From Amoebidium appalachense (taxonomy: Eukaryota; Ichthyosporea), in the NCBI GenBank assembly GCA_963693365.1, contig CAVNZM010000012.1, forward strand, positions 6,820,001-6,884,000: a stretch of DNA of 64,000 nt, read 5' to 3'. The notes beneath the pieces were generated by a model, which was not told where the DNA came from, made no database searches, and worked only from the letters and a program-made list of their open reading frames with translations. Shown here in pieces: positions 35,109 to 64,000 of the stretch (its first letter is position 1; the number at the start of each line of letters is the position of its first letter). Position numbers and translations under genes: made by a program.

Positions 35109-35451
35109 AACATAATCGAGACGGGCTCTGGGAGCCTATTTTTAGATACTAATTAAAATTTAACATAACGACCTCGACCCTTGTCGGGGCGATATGTTAT
35201 GCGTGGACGCATACTGTATAATGTGCCGTTGTGGTCAGACTTTTTTTGCACCTTCCTTTTTTTCCCAACTGCAACACCATGGCTTTATTCTTGGTGTAGC
35301 TAAAGCGGATCATGATCAAGCTCGTATTGAAGCAACTTACTACCTTTTTGAAGTTGGGTGCTACTGATACATAGCGCGCTACGGTTTAAATTCCGTTTCT
35401 GAACAGGCTAGTTGTTCGCTAGCCCTAAAACCTCCCTGACAACCCCCCCCC

Positions 35452-35482
<31 letters not shown>

Positions 35483-35730
35483 ACAGTGCGAAACGGCACC
35501 CTCTTTCTCATCCTCATTTCCTACCCTGCTAATGTGCCAAGTTAGTCTTTCCTCTCAGACAATCTGTACCGATATCATATTGTGTGTGCGTGCACATGTG
35601 CAGGTACGTGTTATTAGTTTTCAGAGAACGATGGAAAGGCGCTGGTTGAGGGGTGGGAGGGATGGATGGAGAGGGAGGGAGCGAATGAGAGGGGTCAGAA
35701 TTAATATTGATGCTGCAAACACATGCATTT

Positions 35731-35766
<36 letters not shown>

Positions 35767-38652
35767 ACCCCTTCTTCCCTCGGACTCTCTCCCCCCACCC
35801 GGGTCCAGGACACACGAACACACGCACACACACACACAGGTGCACGTACAGTCAATAACACCTCACAGCCTGGTTCAGCACAGTAGACCACCATTTGAGA
35901 GAGGGGGGGGGGGGGGGGGGTGAGAAGGGGGGGGGAGGGAGGAGGGGGAAGGAGGCCAAAATATTTCAAAATACAAGATAACAGATCGGCCGCTTTGACA
36001 AATTGAGTTTGAAATTCAATCTGAAGATCACCCGGGGAAGAAGCTTCAGTTTTATGAGGATCATCCGGGGTGGTGGAGGAGTTTTGCCCGCCGGAGGAGG
36101 AGAAGGAGGAGGAGGAGGAAAGAGGGGGGGTGGGGGGGGGGGGTGGGGGGGGGTAAGTTCATCGATCTGTGTAGAAAATAAAGTAAAACCTCTGAATGGC
36201 CCCGGACACTGCCGACGGTATACCTTCGAATCCCCATTCCCCCCCCCCCCCCCCCTTCCCCCCCCCCCCCCCCCCCCTCCCCTCCCTTCCTTCCCCCCCC
36301 CCCCCCCCCCGGCCCGGTGGTAGAACCTGGTTTCCGGAGGCTTTGGTCGTTATGTCGAGGTAAAAAAAGTAGCTGCTGCTGTTTGTGGTGGCAGCAGTGG
36401 TGGTCGGGGGAGAAGGGGGGGGGGGGGGGGGGGAGGAAGGGGGGAGGCTGTGCCAATGGGATGGGCGGGAGGGACATGGGGGGAGGGGGGGAGAAGGGAG
36501 GAGCTAAGGGCCCAGTGGGGGGGGGGGGGGGGGGGGGGGGGTTCTACATATATATCAATAGGGTTATATGCCCAGGAGTTTGCCCCGGGCAACCATACAG
36601 ACCTTTTCTTCCTCCACCCCCTGGGCCAACGCTCCACCCTCCCCCCCCCCCCCCCCCCCCTCCCCTCCCCCTCCCGTCCCTCCCCTCGCCCTTGAAGCTT
36701 TGAACCCACCTCCTCCGGCGCCCCACCCCCTTCCAAGTCCACCTTCGTTTGTCCCTGCCGAAGAATTCTTGTACAACATGTACAATCAAGTTAGTACATA
36801 TTTCTACTATTCCACCCCCTTAAATACCCTCTTTCAGCTTTCTAATTTCTTGCAGAATCTATATTTCTTCTATTCTTAACACTACAGCGACACCCATATA
36901 CCGTGCCCCAGTAGTTTGAATTGAATTCAAAGACAATCTCGATTGCGATGTTTATCCATTTGAGTATCAGCCTAACAGGGCATTTGTCACACGGTAGCCA
37001 GTGGATGTGTGGAATGTTTCAACATTGACGTTAGCTTTACGGCAAACATGGTCCCAATGGTTAATCTCCTCCAAGGCCTATCCCCTCTCTGTGCTTTTTT
37101 TTGTTCAGGTGGGTTAGCGACCGACTTGTGATGGTCAGATCGGGTCGGGTCATGAACAAGAGCTGTGCCATCCAATGCGTACGCTCAAAGTGCATGCATT
37201 CATTGAGTGGGCAAGCCCGGTGGCGGTTGTAAACAAACAACCAAAAAAAAAAAACAACTGTTGCATAGTGGATGTGTCGATATTTTCCTGGCTAAATATT
37301 TATAGGAAGAAGAGCCGTTAGTATCCAGGGCTCATCGCACAGTTAGGCAGCTGGCCGCCCGGCCCGTGTGAGTAGATTTGCAAGGAACAACCGGGTGGCG
37401 GGAGGCCGAGTCCTTGATCGGACGCATGTGCATTTATTGTTGTGATTTTTTTATGTACTAACTGCTACTAAAAGCATGGTGTTACTATGCAGCAGTAGAT
37501 ATGTAATGGTGTTGGGATTATACTTGTACGAAGGTCAGACAACTGAAAACAATAACGAAGGTTACGTAAGGCGGGCCGGGGTGCGCGGTACTAACACTTT
37601 TGCGTCACGAAGCCGTAACGGCCGGACCAATTAGCGCAGGGGTGAGCGCGGTAAAACGGCACCACCAGATACGGTAGCCCACCCAGTCCAGACGGAGCAC
37701 CAAGAGTACAACAGTACTCTGGCTGCACAGGATGAGAACAATTTTTTTGATGAAAAATTTTGCTTGACAGATGCTCTGTTTTACAAAAACTCACGATTTT
37801 GAAAAAGTTTTTATTTGGAGTATTGCCAAGTTTAGACCAGATCGTTTCCCTCTGCCCCAAAAAGTCTGACGTGCCCTGTTGCTCATGACGTCTGTGTCTG
37901 CACTCCTCTTTGAGAGAGCCTGGGGTGAATCTCTCACCACCTAATTTTTGGGGCGTTTTGAAATGTATGAAGCCATTCAGAAACTTGTCACTTTAACTCA
38001 TTTCTTAGTAAATTGCTACCATCTTTTCATATCTCATTATAGTACCTATAATAAAAGCTTTATATGTATTCAGAAATTATTACAAGGCTTGCATAAATCT
38101 TTTAAAATGATCTTGTTTTGTACATATAGGCCACCGGTAGAGTGACGGGTATACCTGACGGACTTTTTTCTTTCTTTGACTTCTTGATTCTTTTTACAGA
38201 CATATCATAGGAGTCTGGGGTGATTGCTAGGGCGATGCGTAGTGCACCAACCCGATGAATCCAGTGACGTCACAGTTGAAACAAGGTCTCAACGCGCGTC
38301 CACTCTCACGAAAAACTGAAGAAGAGACGAGGTCAAAACACTCAGTAAATAACATTGAATGAACCATGCCATAATTTTTGAAAAGATATTTTTTGTTCAG
38401 GGAGGTTAAAAAGGCTGTGAAATTATCTAGGCTAGACAGCACAAGGATAGGGATACAGTTTGATCTGGCCATCTCTGAAGAGAATGTTACTGAGGAGAGC
38501 AAGATCTTGAACATTTCTCGAGATCGCAAAAATAATATTCGAGAACGTGCATAAGACTCACAAAGTATCCCATTTACAGTAAGCAAGAAGAGGGGTAGGA
38601 AATAACCACGTGCTAAGTTTTAGTTTAGGTGGTCGCCTACTTTTGTAGCAAA
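33828..38652. other. Long spacer before the Rho GEF gene
   Basis: Mostly poly-G/poly-C tracts (34106-34136, 34325-34430, 35060-35107, 35440-35467, 35733-35763, 36240-36310, 36520-36540) with unique DNA between them, and nearly repeat-free DNA at 36880-38650. Open frames of 89 codons (37591-37860, -) and 119 codons (38227-38586, -) are present but unrecognised and lack other support. A Pro-rich frame at about 36601-36784 ending EEFLYNMYNQ before GTTAGT could be an exon. Confidence 0.5.
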
Positions 38653-57586
<18,934 letters not shown>

Positions 57587-58835
57587 TTTGGCAGGAAATT
57601 TCACGGCCTGAACTAAGCGGGTGGTAGAAAATTGAGGAAAGTTTGCGGGTAAATTTGTATGCACGTGGTAGAATGGAGGAAATTTCACTTCCTGAATCAA
57701 GCACTTGGTGGGATTTGCAGCAAGTTTTGTGGCATCAATTCAACTGCAAGTGCTAGGCCGATAGTTTTAGCTATACGGACTTCCGAAAATGGACGAAAAC
57801 CCCCTCAAAGGGGGGTCTAATGGAGTGCATGCAAATGTACACCTCCCAGGGTGTGAGGAGGAAAGAGGGCGGGGGGAGGGGGGGGGGGGGTTGGTTAGGA
57901 AATGGTGGTTTCCTTTAAAACGATTTTCTGACTTGTAATGCGGGCATTACACGATGTAAATAGTGAAGACGATAGATAACCCTAATATTAATATGGAAAC
58001 ATATCTGGCATGTGATTGGTTCGGGGGCCCAGTGGTGGCTTATGATTTCGGGACAAGGTTCCCCTGGCTGAGTGCTTGTTTCTGGATGATCTGATCAAGT
58101 TGATTCACGTTGCATAGGTTTGTCTGTTTTTGTTTTTACCGTGTTGTTCTTTTGCTTTAACGTTATTATCATTTGTGTTACCCGTCTTTATCACATGTTT
58201 TACCGTATTTTTCGATTGTTTTGCTTCATCCTGCACCCTCAACTTTGAGTGGGTATGTACTAAGGATCTGCAAAAGTACCGTTGTATCTCTATGTTTGCA
58301 TTCAAGGTTTACCCATGGTTTAATGCTTGAAGCTATCCTATTGTTAGTCTTTAGGCTTTAAAATTTGATAGTCGTAGATAAACTTGTTCATCTGGCAATC
58401 TACACAGAGCTCGGAGATTGGAATCTTTACGCACATTGACGCTTGCTGCACGTTACGACTGAAGGTTGTTTGAGGAAGAGGAGAAGGGAGGGAGGGAGGG
58501 AGGGGAGTGGGGGGGGGAGGTGGGGGGGTATTGTGGTGATAGTGCAGAACGGTTCCCTACAGTTCTGTTTAGTTGGCACTCATGAAATTGAATCTTCTCG
58601 AATGTTCCCGTTGGCATATTCAATATCTGATGTGGCATTGAATTAATTTGCGGAGCATGTACCGTGCACTGATGAAAGTGTCCTAGTGAGTGTATAAACA
58701 TCATTCGCCTACGCCGGCTCTCCGGTCTGTGTCAGTATCTTCCCCCCTGCCCCCCCCCCCTCCCCCCTTCCCCCTTTCCCCTACCTCCCTCCCCTCCTCC
58801 TCCCCCTCCCCCCCCCCCCCCCCCCCCCCCCCCCC
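57587..58835. other. Downstream spacer of the Rho GEF gene
   Basis: Mostly unique DNA without a convincing gene. It has a G-rich patch near 57860-57890, a GGGA-rich patch near 58480-58530 and a pyrimidine-rich stretch at 58740-58836 leading into the SINE-like copy B. Confidence 0.5.
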
Positions 58836-59065
58836 CAGTTCAGTTGATGCTGCTGTCTGAGTTGGAGAGTCGTATATACGCGGGCTAAGGGGTCGAAACT
58901 CAGACGCAAATGATGACTTGAGCCCTCCCTGAGGATGGGCTCTGCTTATGACGCATACTGTGCGCATGGCTGATGTTGCATACTTGAATATTTGCCTTTG
59001 CATGTGTCCTGCACCATGCTTCTCATCGTGTATGCGTGCTTCGTACCGTGTTCCGCATTCAAACC
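58836..59065 (+). repeat. SINE-like dispersed repeat, copy B
   Basis: Nearly identical to 4033-4262 (about ten differences over about 228 bp by eye), in the same orientation, and likewise preceded by a long poly-C tract. Copy A is followed by poly-C, whereas copy B is followed by CCCCGGGG and a G-rich tract, so the flank appears inverted there. Confidence 0.65.
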
Positions 59066-59215
59066 CCGGGGGGAGGCCGAGAAGGGGAGGGGGGGGAGGG
59101 GGGGGGGGGGTAGGCTCAGTACGTGGCCACGTGGAGTTAGAAAATGGAATGGCAAGAACCCAAGGGAAAAGGGTTGGGAGTGGGGGTGGTGGTGGGGAGG
59201 GGGGGGGGGGGGGGG

Positions 59216-59292
59216 GGTTTGAATGCGTCAAAAAGTACGAAGTACACAAGAACAAACGGATAACACGATGCAGAATGCAAGCCATACATAAA
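59216..59292 (-). repeat. SINE-like element 3' part, minus orientation
   Basis: The reverse complement reads CTTTATGTATGGCTTGCATTCTGCATCGTGTTATCC, then TGTGTACTTCGTACTTTTTGACGCATTCAAACCCCCC, as in the plus-strand members. It sits only about 150 bp from copy B in the opposite orientation. Confidence 0.55.
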
Positions 59293-59299
59293 GGGGGGG

Positions 59300-59536
59300 G
59301 GGGGGGGGGGGGGGGGGTTCTCCACGAGCAGTATTATCATAGGTGTTTGCATGGCCAACACCCACAAACCAAAAAAAAAACGGGAGGGGGGGGGGGGGGG
59401 GGGGGAGGGGATATGACGTGTTAAATTTGATAGAATGGATTTATTGCAAAGCACACAAAAGGAAAGGGCTATGCATCATAAGCAGAGCCAATTTTCAGAT
59501 AGGCCCAAAGTTATGGATTCCACGGGCGCGGAGCCG

Positions 59537-59601
<65 letters not shown>

Positions 59602-60544
59602 AGGAGGGTTCACAACTACCGTAGTATCACAGCAAACCCTTTTGAGTCCAAAGACTACAGTAACACCAACTAAACCTGTTATTGCTTCCTGTCTGGCCAC
59701 TGCTCGTGCCATCACACACCACGTTGATAGAAATAAGATTATAGCGTTGCTAAGGCTAACTCTGGAGTCCAACTACAGGTTATGTTCTTCTTTGATAATG
59801 ATCGTGCCATGTCACTACCGCATGTTACGAAAAACCAATAACGAACCACACAGAATAGTAAAAGCGAACAAAACAAACAAACCAACAAGCAATTTTTTTT
59901 GTGTTTGATCCAATACGAGATGGCTACCAAAAATTGGATTTTAAAGGCTGATTTTGAGTGGGTAAAGGATATTAAGAAGAAAACAACTTTCTTCCCCAAA
60001 CAACTTACAAAAACCGGTATGCCATAAATGGAAAAGACTTAAAATCCGTATCGTGTTGAACTACTTCCTTTTATGGGTCATAATACAAAAGGTGTGTGCC
60101 CACATGCAAATTGCGCAAAATGTTACACATTATCATTAACACTACTTATTCCACTAATGACCTGCCTATAAAAGATCACTATACAACGAGTCTACGAACT
60201 TAGATTGCCGTACTTAGTTGCGTGTGTGTGCCTCCACGCACGCATTGGCACCACTTTAATACCCATCCCCCCCCCCCCCCCCCCCCCCTTCCCCTCCCCC
60301 CCCCCCCCCCCCTCCAACCCCCCTCCCCCCCTTCTTCGGGGTGTCCACGTGAACACACACGAAAAAAAATAAAAATAAAATCATCAGAAATGAAAAGAAA
60401 AAGGTAAAGAGAAAAACCTTTTTTAAAAAAGCAAACATTTGAGAATTGAAAGTGTGTGAAGAAGAAGAGGACAGATTTGTGAACAGGAAAAAAGTTTGGA
60501 AAAGAAAAAAGAAATCCGAGACCAAAAACCCGGGAACAGTTGAT
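59300..60544. other. Spacer between the repeat cluster and the 498-codon minus-strand gene
   Basis: It holds (GT)n running into poly-G at 59538-59600, then AT-richer unique DNA, poly-C at 60267-60313 and an A-rich plus strand at 60355-60530. No gene is supported. Confidence 0.5.
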
Positions 60545-62041
60545 TCAGGCAGTAACATTAGCAGCCGGCTCAACCACGGTCGTGTGGATTTGCGTAACCA
60601 ATGCCACCGGTTTTGTCTTTGTGCTCGAAGTCCGCCGCAACCACGAAAAACTGAACCCACGCTTCACCTTCCCCCCCATTCCATCCCATTCCATCTCCTC
60701 CTCCCCCTGCCCACCCGCCCCTCCCTCCTCCCCATCCCCAACTTTCGCATCTCCCGAACTCGAACTCGACCCACCGAGAAAGTTCGAGAACGGCGCAGAT
60801 TTCCGGCGCTTTATAGAAGAAACCGACACCTTTCTCTCCAATGCAGATGTCGCACCCTGCTTCGACGAAGAGTCTGCCTTGCTCTCTTTGTCGGTTGGGC
60901 GCCTCCTCAAAGTACCTCCTGCATACATTGCCGCCCGCGCCGTCGTTGCCAATCTGTCCGCTATGGGTGATGATGTCGCCGCCGAAGTCGCGCCCGTGAT
61001 TGAGCTCTTACGTGTGGCAGGCTGCGGGGTACTTGTGCTCACGCTCCTGCTCCGCTGCTTTTTCTGTTCACCTCCCGCCATGCCGTCCGAATTCGTCCGC
61101 ATCATCGATTGAATGATGTCCGATTTGTTTTCAATCTGCCCCGTAGTACCATTTGCACCACCGTTCTCGGCCGTCTCCTTTGCGCACAGTTCAATGAACA
61201 ACTTTTCCAGAACCTCAATCTCTGCCTTCAGCTTGGTCATTTTCGCTTGTGACTGCACGATCGCATCCTTCCGATGATCTGGTGTTGATGTAACACACGC
61301 CTTCTGAACACTTCTGCGCCTACGCACCGCCTTCTCCTCTGCTGATGTAATAGAAAAAGCCGCTCGCTTCGCCAACGACACTTTCCGCCGAGGGGTAGGG
61401 TCGCTGGCGCATGATTTCGGAATGTCGTCATAATTTGCGGCGAGTACTTTTTTCGTGCCATTGAAAAAGGCGGGGCTGTCGAAATTGTCTGCGCACGTGC
61501 TCTCTTCCTCCGTCGGGGTGTCACCAGAGTCTGTTGTCGTCATACTCGAGGTGCTATCAGTACTTTCCATAGAGCTCATGGAAACCATATGTGACTCGTC
61601 GACGTCCACGCCCACACTACCCGCACTCGTGATTCCGTCGGAAAACTCTTCGGAATTTCCCGTTTCCTCCGCTAGTTCGATCCCCTCCGACTCACCTGTT
61701 TGACACACGGAGTCTACAGCATCACCAGGTTGTTCCCCCGCCTCCCACGAACTTTGCCTCCATGGTCGACTAATTTCCGTTGCTTCACTGTGCAAACCGT
61801 GTGATACGATATCCGGCTGTTCAGATTCCAAAACATCACTTGCATCCAGCTCCAAAGTTTCCGTTTCCTCTACTGCGAGAGATTCATCTGGGATAGAGGA
61901 ATTCCTTGGTTCGTTTGTGCAACTGTTGCCTACCGACTCTTCCCTTATCATGGTCAGGTCAAAAGGGGTTGCTCCTTCTAAGTTCTCGCTAGCAAGGGGT
62001 TCACGTAAGTGGTCGGTGGATGTTGGGCTAGGGACATCCAT
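60545..62041 (-). CDS. Ser-rich protein of unknown function, 498 residues
   Basis: A single open frame from the ATG at 62041, intronless, of balanced codon composition and free of microsatellite tracts, so very likely coding. I do not recognise a family. Residues 1-190 are acidic and Ser/Thr/Glu-rich. Residues 215-250 are basic (TPRRKVSLAKR, VRRRRSV). A short coiled coil is likely at about 262-292 (KMTKLKAEIEVLEKLFIEL). The C-terminal third is again Ser-rich with several basophilic kinase-type sites (RKSS, KRRKS, LRRTSS) and a Gly/Glu linker. This looks like a disordered, phosphorylated scaffold or regulator. It is convergent with the Rho GEF gene about 3 kb away; a link in function is not shown. 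Open alternatives: part of a larger spliced gene. Confidence 0.6.
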   Translation of the reverse strand: MDVPSPTSTDHLREPLASENLEGATPFDLTMIREESVGNSCTNEPRNSSIPDESLAVEETETLELDASDVLESEQPDIVSHGLHSEATEISRPWRQSSWEAGEQPGDAVDSVCQTGESEGIELAEETGNSEEFSDGITSAGSVGVDVDESHMVSMSSMESTDSTSSMTTTDSGDTPTEEESTCADNFDSPAFFNGTKKVLAANYDDIPKSCASDPTPRRKVSLAKRAAFSITSAEEKAVRRRRSVQKACVTSTPDHRKDAIVQSQAKMTKLKAEIEVLEKLFIELCAKETAENGGANGTTGQIENKSDIIQSMMRTNSDGMAGGEQKKQRSRSVSTSTPQPATRKSSITGATSAATSSPIADRLATTARAAMYAGGTLRRRPTDKESKADSSSKQGATSALERKVSVSSIKRRKSAPFSNFLGGSSSSSGDAKVGDGEEGGAGGQGEEEMEWDGMGGKVKRGFSFSWLRRTSSTKTKPVALVTQIHTTVVEPAANVTA

Positions 62042-63917
62042 GATGAAAGCTATTGAAGGGTACCTATTATTAAAATGAGGAGGTCCGAATGTGAAAAGGA
62101 CGTAAGAAACGAAAAGGTTTCAATGCATAAGATATTGTGCTGTTGTTAGAACATCCTGTAAACCATAACCTAAATATTCGCTATATTAGTCTGCTGCGGT
62201 GAGAGGATGCGGTGAGCTCTGCTGCTATACACTGAAGGGTCTGAAAGCCAGGTTGCTGCGTACCAAACAGTGATCGAAAGTGCGTATATTTTTCCAAGAA
62301 ATGCGTTTGTAAGAGCTCTTGGCTTTGCGAGGCGGAATTGTTTCTCCTATTCCCCTTCAACTTGCGTTGGAAAAAAAACTTCTGAGTACAAAATAAGCAA
62401 AAGGCGTTGAACGCGCAGGAACGAAGCCACTCATCCCGTTTCTGAGCGAAGCAAAAGCCCTGTCAAGATTTGAAAACTTCGAGGCTCCGAGAATAGTATA
62501 TGCTGCTGTAACAATAGACGAGAATGGATTTTAGGAAACTGTTATACTGTAATCCAGTAGTTAAATATTTATAAAAAATGTAGTTTTTTTATTGTAGTGT
62601 GACATATATTATCCGTACTCTGAAGCCTGAAAATAGAGGAGGCCGGTGTAGCCTGCCTACCATTTGGCGTCCATGTAACTCTGCTTCGCTTCTGGTGCGT
62701 TACGGCGATTGGCTAACAAGAGCTATCACCAAAGATCTGCGTGGTGCGTTTTCCTCCAATAATAAGGTTCTAATGATATTGTAAATGCAAAATATTTATT
62801 TAAAGTTTCTAAAAAAACTTAAAACTATCAATCAAGTTTAAAGTCGTGATTTTAGTTTCCTGACCCCACCCTACCCAAATTCCTTGGGCATCAACATGAT
62901 CATTCCCCGCCCCGGGGGCCGGCCCGACCCGCGGCCCCCACGATGATCGTGCGCGTCGAGAACATTGCGTTAAGCGCATGCCTCTATTAGGAACTACAGT
63001 AAAAAGAGTCGTACGAGCTAGAGGGGTTGGATGCTATCTTGAAGTTGGAGGTGGAGCGGTATACGTAAATGATCGGGGCAAAGGGGGCCCAAGGAGATTA
63101 GAGATCGATGCGCGGCGTGTGTGTGTGCTTGTGTGGTGTTATGCTCGGGGGAAGGATGGGGGAGAGGAAGGAGGGGCTTTGGGTCAGTCCGAATCTTTGA
63201 TTCCTAGTGGCTAGTGCCACACGAACGCATGCACAGTCACAAGTGTATAGCACACAGGCATTCAAGCAGGCTGTACCAAGAGCCCACATGCAGATCCCAG
63301 CAAACAACACCCCCCCCCCCCCCCCCTCCCCCACCCATCCCACCCCACCGCAACACGTACACACAAACACACACGTACAAACACATGCATATGCGGGGAA
63401 ACCCTTGTATACACGTGTGCCCTGCCTATCACCGGAAGAAAAAGGTTTTCGCCCCAACTGAAATGGGATCAGCGTATAGCACCTTCGGGTTTTGACACTT
63501 GCCCACGGCATTGCTTTTGGTAAAAGAATCTTCTTGGTCAGTCTAGAAAGTCTCGAGATATTACGTATACCACCTTACATATAGGTAGGAAAGGTCGAGA
63601 CGCAAAGGACAGAGTGAGCCGCTGCCTTTCAGCTGGTTGATGCAAAGATCCAGGAAAACCCCTTTGTAATCATTTGCAGTTGTCTACGTATAGAAAGAGG
63701 TTGTTTGTTATGCCTTCAACTCCGTCCTACTTCAGCGTGGCTGTCCCAGTGACATGCATCATAGTTTATGTACACGGGGCACTGGAAGAATCTGCTCGCA
63801 AAGTTGGGAATAGACTATGTATTAGACAGGCAAGTGAATGATCTGTTTTTGAGCTGCGAAATCTGTGAGTATTTCTGGAACTCTCAGCAAATAATGGTAC
63901 ATAATTTTCTACCATAG
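62042..63917. other. Upstream spacer of the 498-codon gene
   Basis: Mostly unique DNA with one poly-C tract at 63310-63327. A very GC-rich patch (CCCCGCCCCGGGGGCCGGCC) lies near 62907. A short open segment of 43 codons begins with the ATG at 63709 (MPSTPSYFSVAVPVTC). No gene is firmly supported. Confidence 0.4.
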
Positions 63918-64000
63918 GTTTGGAAGGAGCATCCGCCAAAAATTCTCCCTACTGAGCAAGAGAAAAAAAAACGGAAAGGAAACTTCAAAGACCTGCCAAA
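63918..64000 (+). CDS. Possible exon running off the window edge
   Basis: After a plausible acceptor (TTCTACCATAG) the frame reads VWKEHPPKILPTEQEKKKRK and stays open to the window end. Lysine-rich and protein-like, but too short to recognise; the other frames are also partly open. Confidence 0.25.

Noticed and set aside
38227-38586. Minus-strand ORF of 119 codons upstream of the Rho GEF
   Set aside because: No recognisable motif, no splice or promoter support, and its length is within reach of chance in this repeat-free stretch.

Overview
This is an intron-rich nuclear DNA window from a eukaryote. It carries three spliced plus-strand genes with 41 inferred introns, two intronless minus-strand amidase genes and one long intronless minus-strand ORF. 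Introns and spacers are packed with (CA)n/(GT)n, (CT)n/(GA)n, (AT)n and very long C or G homopolymers. A Rho GEF of DH-PH type together with a CDT2/DTL orthologue suggests an opisthokont or other protist lineage, but I cannot name the organism from sequence alone. Nearly all the long low-complexity open frames (poly-Thr/His, Val/Cys, Pro, Gly, Leu/Ser) are translated microsatellites, not genes.

Layout. 11-13,404 (+): CDT2/DTL, the WD40 substrate receptor of the CRL4 ubiquitin ligase, 18 exons and about 706 residues. 13.4-15.2 kb: spacer. 15,198-16,475 (-) and 21,622-22,899 (-): two almost identical secreted amidases of the choloylglycine hydrolase / penicillin V acylase family, each with its own TATA box, inside a roughly 5.5-kb tandem segmental duplication (about 15,204-20,734 and 21,628-27,083). 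27,754-32,258 (+): a membrane-anchored alpha/beta hydrolase in four exons, about 382 residues. 32.3-38.6 kb: mostly spacer, with weak candidates only. 38,653-57,586 (+): a 22-exon, 1087-residue Rho guanine-nucleotide exchange factor with two DH-PH modules that are paralogous to each other. 57.6-60.5 kb: spacer with a dispersed repeat. 60,545-62,041 (-): a 498-residue Ser-rich protein of unknown function. 62.0-64.0 kb: spacer and a possible edge exon.

The genes do not form an obvious pathway: a cell-cycle ubiquitin-ligase receptor, two secreted amidases, a lipid- or ester-type hydrolase and a Rho GEF. The most unusual property is architectural. In at least eleven introns a long (CA)n microsatellite runs directly into the 3' splice-site AG, and some introns also begin with (GT)n, so the two ends are complementary. 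Other points of note are two apparent one-base deletions at seven-C tracts in otherwise intact genes, a duplicated exon fragment in the Rho GEF, a dispersed SINE-like repeat family, and a 24-bp minisatellite with a 72-bp higher-order unit.
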